DNA of 64,000 bases from NCBI GenBank assembly GCA_003118195.1, contig BEXV01000007.1, positions 245,948 to 309,947 on the forward strand, read 5' to 3'. Position numbers and translations under genes: made by a program. Below, piece after piece: positions 13,171 through 25,300 of this stretch; positions within the stretch are counted from its first letter, which is position 1, and each line of letters begins with the position of its first letter. This DNA comes from Hemicentrotus pulcherrimus. Lineage: Eukaryota; Echinodermata; Echinoidea; Camarodonta; Strongylocentrotidae. Below the pieces are notes generated by a model that saw nothing but the letters and a program-made list of their open reading frames with translations, made no database searches and was not told where the DNA came from.

Positions 13171-15463
13171 CTTTAGTTGCCATGTTTTTCAACCTTGATG
13201 GATAAACAATTATATGTGACAATCCATGGTAGGATGGAGAGAGAGAAAAAAAAAAAGAGAGAGAAGGGGAGAGAGATTAGAGAGGAGGGAGGGATCGAGA
13301 GAGAGAGAGAGAGAGGAAATGGGATGGTGGTAGAGATCGAGGAAGCAGATGCGGGGGAGGGGTGACGTAGGATATATGTTCTGTATAGACCCACAGCAGA
13401 TTATCTTTGATTTTTTCTTCTTCAGGGCCTTCAAAGTTGGGGATATTGAGTTGCTTCAATTGCCTCTGCATATGAGAGGTACGTACAGTATGAAGAGAAA
13501 CGGGAACTTCAGAAATTAAGACAGATTACAGAATATCGAGGGGAAAGAGTTTAGCAGGAAGCAGATCGAGGCAAGCCTAACACAATTATGTTTAAAGGGT
13601 TAATTAGCATATAATGAGATGGCCAGAAATGCTTAACCTATTACTATTTTAGAATTAATGGAGACTTAATCATTTCAGAGAAATTATGCAAATATATACC
13701 GAAGGGAATATACATTTTCCTTTCCTACTAAAAAAATATTGGTACTGGATTTCAACAAATATATATCTTTTTAAAATCTGAAAACAAGATTTCAATCATT
13801 TGATTTGATCTTTTTACAAATGCGATTCTTTTTCAATTCTTGCAAGCTTGTGCCCAAACTATTATCCAAAAGGGTTCTTTTTTAATTATATGCGCTTGAC
13901 ATCGACACCGAGCGCGTGATGGGATAATCGAATGAATATTCATAACCACTAACTTACTATCCATCCGTGTTATTCGAGTGTCAAGTTCGTTTGGAAATTT
14001 GTAAAAACAGAGTGACATGGCTGAAGAATAGAAAGTAAATTAGCAGGTAAGAAGCCTACCAATTGGAGAAGATCGAGAATTTACTTCTAGAGTATTGCAT
14101 GTAATCAGAAAATCATATTTTCTCCTAGAATATCGTCCGTCACAATTTTTTATTTAGCGGATAAGAAGGCTCCAAGCACCCCGTCTTGTCGGGGGTGTGA
14201 TCATGTGATGGTATGGTCGAAGCAGTGATAGTGAACTGCTGCAGGGACAGTGCAGTGATATAGGCCTACACTGTCATGACATGTCTAGAGTCTAGACCTA
14301 GATATACTAATACTTTACTTTACTTACTTACTTTAATACACGATGTTGTAGGTCTAAGCCTGTTCATCGATCCAGGATTCTTCCATGATTAATGCTACTT
14401 GTGGAGGGAGGAGGTTGTGTAACATGAGTCAACAGTCCTACACCGGCTAGCGGCTCATACAAAAGGCTTGCATTCTTTGACCAGTGACTATCAAGTCTAT
14501 TCTTAAAGTATAAACTTACAGTGTAGATTTCAATTATTAAATGTCATTTTTTTTGGACACCATTGCCATTAATCATGCATGATTCCCAATATCATGCAGC
14601 ACGTACGTAGCATAGTTTTGGAAACTGCACTTGCTTGCATGTGCAATGACAGAGTCAAATAAAACTTGCATTAATGGAAATTTGAAAAGGCATTAAGATG
14701 TTACCGAGCCCAAATACTAAACTAGCTATTGTCTACATAGACCTGGCTAGAATATCGACTGCTACCTCAGCATTCTTCCAGTATCTGCGTAAAGGTAAGG
14801 CAATGTGTGTGAAGCAAAGAAAGGCCACAGCAGAGAGCAAAAGCCGCGCTGGTTCCCTATTTCAGGACAAGGCTGCATGATTTTTGCATCAATGATAAAA
14901 TTATTGCTTTTTATGTAACTAGCAGGGGGCAGCTTGGCCTCACGCCTCGAGTAGAGGGCTGTATTCTGAAAACACTTTTATTTGTTGCCTTAATTGACTT
15001 GTTGGAAAAAAACAATCATATTGAATTTTCATAACAAACTGAAAGTGAAATTGAGTAAAAGAAAATACTTACCATTTATTTATGCATGCACTTTGCCAGT
15101 TCACAGCTGACGTCTCATTTGAAACTTAACATTTTGTTGACATTAAAGATAACAAAGTAGAGTTCTAGGTCTAGATCCACATAGGTCAATCTAGTCTACA
15201 TCATTTTCAATACCACTCCAGGCCGGCGATGTTAATTTTATATAAATGTTTATGTAAATGATTTGATTTAGAATTCAGGCTTTATATTGTGGTAAGAGCT
15301 TTCCTTCGCTAGGCTGTAGTTGATCTACTGCATAAGACATCAAGACAAAAGGAGTATGATGACATTTTTCAAAAATTGAATTTGTTGAGGATTATGTTAG
15401 CATATTAATCTCAACTATATTGTGTACATTCATATATTTTTTTGATAATTATTCTATTTTCAG
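13171..15463. other. Intergenic region upstream of BLOC1S6
   Basis: It holds a GA microsatellite (13232-13320) and AT-rich single-copy-looking DNA. The BLOC1S6 promoter and a non-coding first exon should lie here, because the first coding exon begins with an acceptor at 15462-15463 ten bases before the ATG. I could not fix that first exon; a donor-like AAAG/GTAAGG near 14793 is one candidate. Confidence 0.3.
13232..13320. repeat. GA-rich microsatellite
   Basis: Nearly pure purine tract of GA, GGA and GAAA units. The ORFs it creates on both strands are low-complexity artefacts. Confidence 0.85.
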
Positions 15464-15472
15464 AGTTGAATT

Positions 15473-18441
15473 ATGGCAACCTCTAATTACCAGAAAGAAG
15501 ATGTTCCTGAGGCATCAGAAGATCCTTCCTTAGACATCCAAGAGAAATCAGAAGAAAACAAGGAAAGCCAGAAGGAGCCTGTAGCAAAGGTGGATTCTAG
15601 AGGTATCTGATTCTTACTGTTAATTCAAGAAAGATTAGTGTATGGTCCACAGAAACCTAAAACATGGATAATTTGTGAATTAGGTTCTCTCATAGGCTTT
15701 GAAATTTATTGATATGTCCAATTGCCCATGCATATACCATTTGTCATTTCACTGCTTTCTGTACAGTGGATATCAAAAAGCCACTTTCAGTGACACGTGT
15801 ATAAGGACAAAGTTTACAATTGAAAACTTCAAAATGGTCATAGAATTTACTCCGTAATGTGTAACTGAAGTCATTCTTTGACTATGCAGACATGTGTAAC
15901 ACAGCTGTCTACCTATTTATCACTTTTGTGGCTTGGTGGTTGGATTCGGACAGTTTCTTAATGTCATCATATACACTGTACTACCATACATGTACCTCAG
16001 GCTGTACATGATATGCTCAAGCCAGACAAGCCTCCAGGTAATCATATTTACTGTTGATCCCCCCTCTAGGCTCTAGATAATCCATGTAATGTTTGCACTT
16101 TGCTGAAAATAGAAATACTATTAGTTTTACTTAACACTGAGTTTGAAATTTTTTACCATGTGTTATTTGTAGTGCAAACTTGTATTTTATATCCGTATGG
16201 TTCAGGTGTTGAGAAGGAGGGTAGCACAGAGGCAGAGATTATTCCAATCCCAGACACTTGTATAGATCATCTCACTCAAGGATTGCTAGATGCTATACTT
16301 CCTCAATTCCAGAAACATGATGAGTCACTTACAGAGCTTACGTAAGTAACTTCTCTACCATGATTTATCAATGATAAACAAATCTATAAACTGGAGGAAA
16401 GAACTGCTGAGGAAGTTATACGAAGTATGCTTTCCTAGGAGTTATTCTGTCTTATTTACTACAGATATTATGATTAACATGATATCTAATATGAAGATTA
16501 TGTAATTTATGACCATGTTGTATGAATAAAAAGAAATGGGATTTGTGTCACTGTTCAAAGCCACTCTCCACAGGGTGCATCTAATTAAGCCATTAATGTC
16601 AAAACCCAAACATATCAGTTTGATTAGCCAGAACTTTATCATACCAAAGCACGCATCCAAGTGTTTATCAGAGAAACAAAAAAAAAATATTGATTTGTCG
16701 TAAACACATTTCTGTTTTGTATTCATTCAACAGGAGAAACCAAGTTCTATTGATTGAAACTCTCCAGCAAGAAAACAGAAAGTTTGCAGAGAACAAGATA
16801 GTTGAGGATCTTACCAAGATGGTAAGTAATCCATGCTCCATGATCTTTAATACTATAAGTATTTAAATGTAAAGTAGTGCTCTTTACATATTTTTAAGGG
16901 TACCAATCCACCCCCCCCCCCAAAAAAAAAAAAAAAAAAAAATTGAAGCTAGAACGTATCAAACCAACTCTAAAAACTCTCCTTGGCATTCTGCGGGCTA
17001 GCAGCTAATGAGAATGAAGAAAATAAAGATAAAAGTTAGTCCCTGTGCATAGAACCCAGGTAGAATGGATGAAATCAACTTCAAAAACTTTACCTAGAAT
17101 TTTAATATAATGTAATGACATGGTACTCCTAACATGTAGAACAAATGAAAAAGAGATAGGGAGAGAGTATGTATAATATCTAGCCATTTTCATTGCGGTA
17201 TACTTTTATTTTTCATGGGGGGGGGGGGGGGGNNNNNNNNNNNNNNNNNNNNNNNNNNNNNNNNNNNNNNNNNNNNNNNNNNNNNNNNNNNNNNNNNNNN
17301 NNNNNGTGATTGATACACTTTGAATTTTATTGGATTTTTTTTCCTCTTAAACTACAAAAGTAAAAGCTCAATTCAAATCACCACAGTTTTAAGAAACGTT
17401 GAATTGTTATGATAATATATTTAAACAGAGGCACTATTGTTACAGGGTCATGTTTGACTTGTTGCTCAATTTATATTTCATAGGTGTTGATTATTAAAAA
17501 AGCTTAACATGATCTTACCTATGTTTGTATTTTTATCTATGAAACTGAAAACTGAATTTACAGATGCTTGAAGCAAAGGTGTACCAGGGAAAATTGACGG
17601 CCATCAAAAAGGAGATGACATCATTACATGAAAAGTCTAGCAAATTAAAAGTATGTACATGTATTTATAAATTCTGGAGTGATTTTAAATAAAATGCATT
17701 CATTTATATGTTCTGTGACATTATAAAATGTTTGATAAAGAATACAATAAACTGTATCAATCAACAAAACATGTTTTGCTCTTAATGTTAGCCGTTTTAT
17801 GTGGCTATATATTCAACATATGAGCTTCAAATATGCCTTCTAAAAAGAGATATTGAAATTCAAATACATTCTTTAGTGAGCAGTAGAACATCTTATTGAG
17901 TAGACTAGTTAACAACACCTATACACTTGCATAGAATAGGGCGTGCTCTATGAACCCATCTTGGACTCAGGTTTTGTGTGAGGTTTTATAAAATCCCTTA
18001 TTTTCTTCACACTACTTAACCATTTACAAATAGAATACCATCTAAAGGTTTTTTAGGTTGATTTCATACATTCCAGCTATACACAATTTATATTTCAGAT
18101 GATTGTAATTCATTCATACAATGCTATATTGTTTTTCTTGACAGAATATATCAACTCTATATGTCTCTGAATCACTATTACCATTTACATTTGATCTTTG
18201 AAAACGAATTATACATTAAAGTTCAACCTTAAAAGAATAGTGAATTGTGAGAGATATTTATTGAATAGAATTGAATGTTTGTTTCCCTCTTCAGAAAAAA
18301 GCTTTGAAGCTGCAACAGCAGAAAATGAAAGAGAATCTGGAGAAGGAACAACAGAGAGAAAGAGAGATTGAAGAGGACAGAAAGCTCACCGCAAAAAGAC
18401 CAAACGCTTCTTCGTCAAAGAAGACAGCTCCACATAGGTAG
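15473..18441 (+). CDS. BLOC1S6: BLOC-1 subunit 6 (pallidin)
   Basis: Coding exons 15473-15602, 16206-16341, 16734-16821, 17564-17650 and 18295-18441 join in phase to 195 residues (human pallidin has 172). Residues 1-45 form an acidic, Glu/Lys-rich disordered head. Then come the conserved HLTQGLL..ILPQFQKHDESLTELT helix, the NQVLLIETLQQEN heptad segment, the KLTAIKKEMTSLHEKSSKLK helix and the KKALKLQQQKMKENLEKEQ coiled coil. A basic Ser/Ala tail follows. Pallidin is a coiled-coil subunit of BLOC-1, which acts on endosomes in lysosome-related organelle biogenesis and binds syntaxin-type SNAREs. The ATG is the first in frame after the splice acceptor at 15463. The intron after exon 3 contains an assembly gap at 17233-17305. 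No broken codon was seen. Confidence 0.93.
17233..17305. other. Assembly gap (73 N) in a BLOC1S6 intron
   Basis: A run of N directly follows a poly-G run at 17217-17232, so sequencing probably failed in a G-rich homopolymer or minisatellite. A poly-C/poly-A junction lies nearby at 16911-16941. No exon seems lost, since the flanking exons join in phase and match the family. Confidence 0.95.
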
Positions 18442-19375
18442 CCAACAATTAAGAAGTAGAGATATATAGAAACACCAACTAATATGTGCAACATACTAGA
18501 TATATATAGGAAAGTTTGTATTAATTTACATCGGTTTTTCATCGAGGACTGTTTTATTAAATATTGATGGGTTAGTATTTGATGTATTGAATGCACAATT
18601 TTTGTGTGCGAATTATGAGATTGAAGCATTCCAGGCGGTATTGGTGATGTGCTTGAACAGTACTGATTCAAACAGTACAAGTTTAGGAGCTTCATGTGGC
18701 TACGGTAATCTGAATAGGTGCTCTGAGAAAGATGAAGGCGAGGAACACTGACACTTGAGGAATTTCTTTCTTTTATGATTTTGAAGGCTTTTTTTTTTTA
18801 ATGGCAACTTGGAACATTTTATCTGATAGGTTTTTTGAAGTTTTCAAATATACCCACACTTTAATGACAACCCTGTGGTCAGCTGCTAAACAAGAGGGTT
18901 TGAATATCATTAGCCATTTTCCTGTTGTTTATAAATCATTCCCTTAAAAAATGGGCAGAAATGTGTAATATTTATTGTTTATTCAAAAATTGGCAAATAG
19001 GAAATAATTAATAGACTTGTAAAAAGAAAGATAACATTTTGTAAGCAGTACCTGTATAGCATCTACTGCTTTTCTAATAGACCTGAATACCCAAGATTAT
19101 TTGATGTTCAGTTATATTCATGATTATGATATCTTTCTATGAGTGTTGAAAATATAAAATCATTCATTTATAGGTTAAATAAGAGAGAAATTCACTCATG
19201 AAGTATACCCAGCCAAAATTTTACTTTATGACTTGTATTTATATGTAACAACAAAACTAATTGATAATAGTATAATAATCTGAATTATCTCAACAGTGTA
19301 TTGTAAATATTTTTGTTTCCAATTGCTTTTATTTTCCAATTTTTGCAGTGTATTGTTCCAGATTTGTTATTCTTA

Positions 19376-19381
19376 AATAAA
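19376..19381 (+). terminator. Polyadenylation signal AATAAA, likely BLOC1S6
   Basis: First clear AATAAA after the BLOC1S6 stop, 935 bases downstream. The DNA between is AT-rich and without conserved ORFs, as expected of a 3' UTR. Confidence 0.45.
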
Positions 19382-19399
19382 GTATACAGAAGAGAGTGA

Positions 19400-20350
19400 C
19401 ATCATTGTTTAAAAGAAAAATGATCACAATATGGTTGCATGATCTATGGAAATATACCACAAGAGTTCAAGTTGCTACTTCTAAGTTTCTCAGACAAATA
19501 TACAGACTTTGTTTGCACATTTTTGAAATAATACCAACATCTATAGCAGTAATGAGTCATTTTACCTTTATTTCCAGAGTAGATTACCAATTCACCCATA
19601 GATGACTGTTGCTATATACTCCATCCATGATGTATTTAAGGGGTAATTTAATCCAATTGTCTTCCAATGTGTACATTAACAAATATATATGATTATATAA
19701 ATGTAAACAAACATTATACATGTAAATGTTTATTTAAGAGTTACTTATGAGTTCGAGTAATAGCCAAGATTCGTATAGAATTGAATTGAACAAATTTTAC
19801 CTTGCATGTGCAAGAAATGTGAATATTATCTGCCAAACAAACTTAACAGAAATACCTGATAGCTAAATAATGAGTTTAAAAAATGAAAAAATTGTGTTCT
19901 ATCAGATCCATCAACTGAACACATGATTACCATGTGTAGGAATTCATGTGTTGATCATGGTGCTTTTGATTGCAAGTGATTGTCAGCAGGTTTTGTTCAT
20001 GTTAGTTTATTTTTTGCTTGGCTAAAACAATTTTTTTACCACATGATGCAAAATCCAGACGGAACTTGAGACATTTTTGGTCTGGATATGTTGTAACTAT
20101 TGCACTACCAGATCCCGAATCATCTTTGAAAGAGAGATCAATCTATTTGGTACAAAAAAGTTGCTGTGAGTAGAAGTAATCAATCGGTACTAAAGGGTTC
20201 AAAGTAAAAATAATATACACTAGTTATGTAACATATCATTCTGGCTGTATTGATATGCCATCAGAAGTACTAATTGTTATGTAATAATGTTAAAATTATA
20301 TTAAAATATGTTATTTCCATAATATGCTATGTTAAAATATGTAAAAACTA
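19400..20350. other. Intergenic, no feature seen
   Basis: AT-rich sequence between the BLOC1S6 end and the nested transposons. The short ORF 19396-19605 has no recognisable domain. Confidence 0.4.
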
Positions 20351-20353
20351 GTC

Positions 20354-21140
20354 AGTGGCAGCTCCAGGGGTAGCCTCTTGTCGATGGCCCTCGCTTTGTT
20401 GGAGTCTGTATTAAATTCTAGCGAGCGAAGCGAGTCAGAGAAACCGAGCGCGAGCGAGGGCCTCTTGACAAGTGATCTGAATTATATATTCATGAGACCC
20501 GATTTCCTACTGAATTATGCATGTCTAGACAGCAGCGATTGTGTGTGTGTATGTGTGTGTTTCGGGATTGCCCATCTAGGCTAGTCTGCAAGCACAGACC
20601 CTAATTTGACACTTTATCAAAAAATCATTGTGCATTGGGAGAAGCCTAGCCCAGCTACCTACTGATACGTACTGGTTGTACCAATATAGGTCAGGAGCAG
20701 CTATAGTACATGGCCCATGGTGGTATAATAGTACAGACTCTCTTTTACGACTGACCAGGGTTTGTGCTTGCAGACTACAACTAGGCGGCCAGTCTCGCTC
20801 TCATGGAGGGAATTCGCTCAGAGCGGTAGATATTACGTCATAGTAGCTCTCTCCGATTGGATGACTTTCACCGACTTCTCTTGGGTCGGAATATTCGCCA
20901 AACAATGTAAAACATAAGAAATTCAGATCACTTGTCAAGAGGCCCTCGCTCGCGCTCGGTTTCTCTGACTCGCTTCGCTCGCCAGAATTTACGGACTCCA
21001 ACAAAACGAGGGCCATCGACAAGAGGCTACTCCAGGGGGTGCATAAGGGGTGCCAGCTAAATTTCCTAAACATAACAATTTGATACACATGTATGTCCCC
21101 CTAACCCCCTGTAGAATATAAATCCTGGGTCTGCCATTGG
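20354..21140. mobile_element. Outer host element of the nested transposon
   Basis: Its ends AGTGGCAGCTCCAGG and CCTGGGTCTGCCATT are imperfect inverted repeats. The Mutator-like element at 20371-21029 sits just inside the left end, so most of the outer element (21030-21140) lies on the right. The pairing of the outer ends is inference from short matches. Confidence 0.4.
20371..21029. mobile_element. Mutator-like (MULE) non-autonomous element with long inverted ends
   Basis: Terminal inverted repeats 20371-20483 and 20920-21029 start TAGCCTCTTGTCGATGGCCC and agree over about 110 bp with few changes. A 9-bp direct repeat CTCCAGGGG flanks it (20362-20370 and 21030-21038). Long ends plus a 9-bp target duplication are typical of Mutator-like elements. 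The interior has a second inverted pair (20582-20602 and 20757-20777) and no transposase. ORFs running through the ends are not genes. Confidence 0.75.
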
Positions 21141-22363
21141 TTGTTAGATCGTGTTCATCTAAATCCCAACTTTTTTTTTCTTTTTCTGTATGGTTCTTTG
21201 AGGACAATTAAATGTGTATCAGCCACAATGAGGTTAAAACTAAGTTTGAACTATCAATAACTATTAATTATATGAAGAAATTGCAATCACACATGTTTTG
21301 AAAAAGGGGGAAATTAAAGGTAAGCTGATCTAAATGTTTGTATTGTAATGTGTAAGGCCCAAAACACATGCATCAAATGCTGAGAAAAATATGTAGTACA
21401 TGTATACATGAATATGATTTACATGTTTGAAATGAAAGATGTAAATATATTTGTTACTAATGAAAAAATCATATCCTATTCAACATTGTTGAACTGCAAT
21501 AAACTTTGTGAATAAATGAAATTTTTATACATCCATGTACCACAGGCTGTTGAATTCGTCTGTCCATAAAGGCCATCTCAAAATTTGGGGGCTCTATTCT
21601 GAATACTATAAGGGGTCTATTAGTGAAAAATCTGAAGGAAGAAATTGATAATATATTAGGAGGTGCATGCATCATGGAAATTTGAAGATGCATATTTAAG
21701 AAGTATTGATTAGAAGCACAAATTTAAGAAAGGGGCACATTGAAAATTAGATAGCTTGAAAAGCAAATGTTTAAAACAAACAAATTAACAAAATGAAAAA
21801 GTACACCATTTAGGAGATGAGAGAGAGAGATCGAGAGAGGCGGGTTCGGGAGGAGGGGGCCGGAATCTAAAATAAAGATATATCTGAGATACTGAGTGGG
21901 CAGGACCTGAAAAATGTTGATGGTTGTATTTCAACATCAATAAATTAATTTGTATGGATTCTCGATAAAACGACAACCATTCTGGTTATAAATCGGTGTA
22001 CATGCTCTGCATACAAGAGGGGGTGGGGCATGCACATGTGTTGAAATTGAATATGCATAAACTTTTTACCCCGAAAGTCCTCAACAACCAATCAAATAAA
22101 GCCAAGTTGTCATACACATACATTCTAACCTTTGAGGAACGATCGTTTTGTGTCAATAATTCGAGTATGAAACATCAATTTAATATGAATAAAAATAAAA
22201 GATATACCAAGCTTGATCAAAGGATATAGGAAAATTTTGTATCATCCTCTAAACCATGTGAATTTATCGTTTAATGACACTGTTTACGATACATATGCAA
22301 ATGAGGGCTATCTTATTTGCATAAAGTTAAAATCATATGTGCCTGTATATGTATCTGTACAAT

Positions 22364-25300
22364 ATGGCGGGGTTCAACACTCTTTCTGTCACCGTGTTTC
22401 TTCTTTTTCTGGCAGTTCTGTACTGTTCTGCACAGCCTCCTTTCAAAAAATTTGAGTACAAATACAGTTTCAAAGGTCCACACCTGATACAGAAGGATGA
22501 AACGGTTCCATTTTGGCAGTAAGGAGGAAGTAAGTAAACTTTATTTTTCTGTTCGTTGTCCTCGCTGTAGCTGCTAGCTGCTTGACGTGGTTGAGGTGCG
22601 GGGATCGGATGGCCGATGGACGAGCATCCGGCCCGCGCCGTCTTGGCTAGTTGCATACAGCAATGTGTATGATTGATATTTTTTTCATGGCAATGACAGC
22701 TGGAAACTGAGCAGGCCTGTTTTTATAATTAACATTTATTTATTTATTAAATTATTAAATTGTTAAAGTAGATCTATAAACTAGACTGAATGAGAAGGAT
22801 CCACATTAGCTAATTAATCCACGTACTGACGTAGTCGTAGAACTTTAGTTTAGCTTACATTTATTGATTTAGCGCATGTGCATAACGTTGATCTGATCTC
22901 AACGAATTCCCTAAATTGGCGCCTACAAGTACAAGGGCCCTCTTATTGGCTATCGCTGGCTGCCTTTCACTCAATGTTATAAATATTAGTGCGAGGAGAA
23001 AGCTTGCGATTTTCGTTTCAAACCCTTGATTTATTTGTTACAATTTTTTAATATTTCACTTGTGAAATGTTCGTTGATTTTTCTATTTTATATGTGTGCG
23101 CTGCCATGTGTGAAGTGCGTTACCTAGCTGTTTAAAGCATGACATGTCAGTGTGTTTTGTAATTGACGATCAGCCATGCATCAAGTCTTTCGTCTTCTTT
23201 GTGCATGGCTGATCGTCAATGAAACAGAGTTAAGTCTTTTGTCATCTCTGTTTGTTGCTATGGCAGGCAGCCAGTGAAAACAAATTTAATTAATCAAAGT
23301 ATGGAAATGCATCTCCTGATTGAGGTGTCATATGAAAGGGCAGAAATTGAACTTTCTAGAAATCAGATTTTCTCTTTGAATTTCAGATACCGCCCGCCAA
23401 ATGACTTTTAGGTACCCTCTCTTCAAATTGTTTTTAATCACTCATGCGTGAAATATGCACTCATTTGAGTTGCATCAAACGAAAGAGGAGGATTTAAGCT
23501 TTGCAAATATGTGTCATTTATTAATTCATTATAATTGTGATAAAGATATGATAAAACATAGATAATTCTGTTTCGTTTTTTCTGGGACGCACTACATGTA
23601 TATATATATTCCAAATTCAAATTTAATTTGAATTTGGTATATTTGGATATAGACTAATAGTCTATATCCAGTGAGTAATCAGAGGAGCATGAGTCAAATT
23701 TGTTCTTTGTTACCGGTATATATTTTCATGAACTGATGTAAATTGAGACAAGTTGCTTTGAAAGAAGTTTTTTATTAGGAATTTAATACTCAATATCATT
23801 CTTGCAAGGACTTAATGTAGAAACTCAGGAGGTGAAGGAAAAGTACTTTTTTTTCCTTCATTTGATAAAATATATCTTTCAGTTTTTACAGGCATTGGTA
23901 ATGTTACTAAATGTGTAATATCCAATGATAAACTACATGTACCGTTTTTTAAAACTAGAATATAGGTAAGACTAAAAGACCAAATTTCTGTCCTTATGTG
24001 TTGTGTGCAGTATCTAATCCATTGTGATACTAATGGCACTGTGGTAAGTGAGCCTGGATTTAATTTCTTATTTACAAGGATTCCTGGTCTCAACAGGATT
24101 TAAGGAAATAATCTTTACAATAATATTGAAATGTATATACACAAAAGGTTTTGCATGCATGGAGTATTTAGTTCTGCATTTGAAAATCCTTTTATATATC
24201 TTTGCCAAAGAAATTACGAATTACAAAATTAGTGGAAATTACTGACATTATCAGTGCAACAGTAGGCCTCTTATTGTTAAAAACCATTGAAATTGGCTTT
24301 GACCAAGTGTAAGTTGCATTCACCTTAAAGTATGGATAGTGTATTGAACTTTGTACCTATTTGAATCAATTAATTACATCTTTCATTTTATTTTCTTCTT
24401 TTCTACCAGGTGCTCTGGCCAGTGAAGACAAAGTTCGGGTGACCCCATCCCTGAGAAGCAGAAGAGGTAATATATTACATAATACATCAGAGAATATTGC
24501 ACTCATCAGATTGAAATACATGAATGAACAGAAAGCTGAAATAAATAATATGAATGGGAAGTTGGGAACTCAAGGGGAACATGTGCACTTTTTAAATTGA
24601 TACATTTACACATCATGAATGTATTGTCAATCATATCAGTGCAATGTAAGGATCAATTCAAAGAGTAATTATGTAAAACTCTGCAGCTCCTCTTGTGATT
24701 GGATGGTGAGGAAATCAGAGGAATCGATTAAAAAGCAGGGAATGTACACCTGAAATAACAAAGTCAGACGTGTATTGGTGTAATTACTAATTGAACCATG
24801 TATGAGTGAATATGAAAAGTCAAAATGAATTTTATTCAAGGACATTGTATGAATTTGCAATTATACGGTAGCTTACAAAGAAGGCTGGAAAATATAGTCT
24901 GTTATTTTAGGCAGTATAGGTTGGTTATAATAGAATCTACCTTGTCTTTTATTTAATCATTAATTTGCTTTGTTTTTATGGGGGGAGCTGATTATTTCTA
25001 CATTGTAGACTCACTCTACCCCAAATTTGTTAAAATTTAAAGATATTATTTTCTTTTATTCTAGAAAAATAGGCATCGTTTCACAAAACGGGCATAAGTA
25101 CAAGTTTACCAATATTTTTGCAAAACGTGTGAAATTAAATACACACGTTTCAATGGGTTGTTTGTGAACTTGTACTTACAACAGTTTTGTGAAACACTGC
25201 CATGGTCTCTACCCATGTTTGTTCTTTGGGAATGTAGGCTGGGTCTTTAGGTTCAGACTAACATTGATACTAAGTACATTTTGTGTTTGTTTCAGGATTC

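Noticed and set aside
20801..21088. 95-codon ORF on the minus strand and its partner at 20378-20584
   Set aside because: Both run through the inverted ends of the MULE-like element and share the same peptide, so they are by-products of the repeat.
22517..22522. TAA in LMAN1 as evidence of a variant genetic code
   Set aside because: Only one TAA and one TGA occur against thousands of normal codons, and the genes end at ordinary TAA, TAG and TGA stops.
22333..22656. 107-codon ORF on the minus strand
   Set aside because: Shadow of LMAN1 exon 1, which has clear signal peptide and lectin homology on the plus strand.
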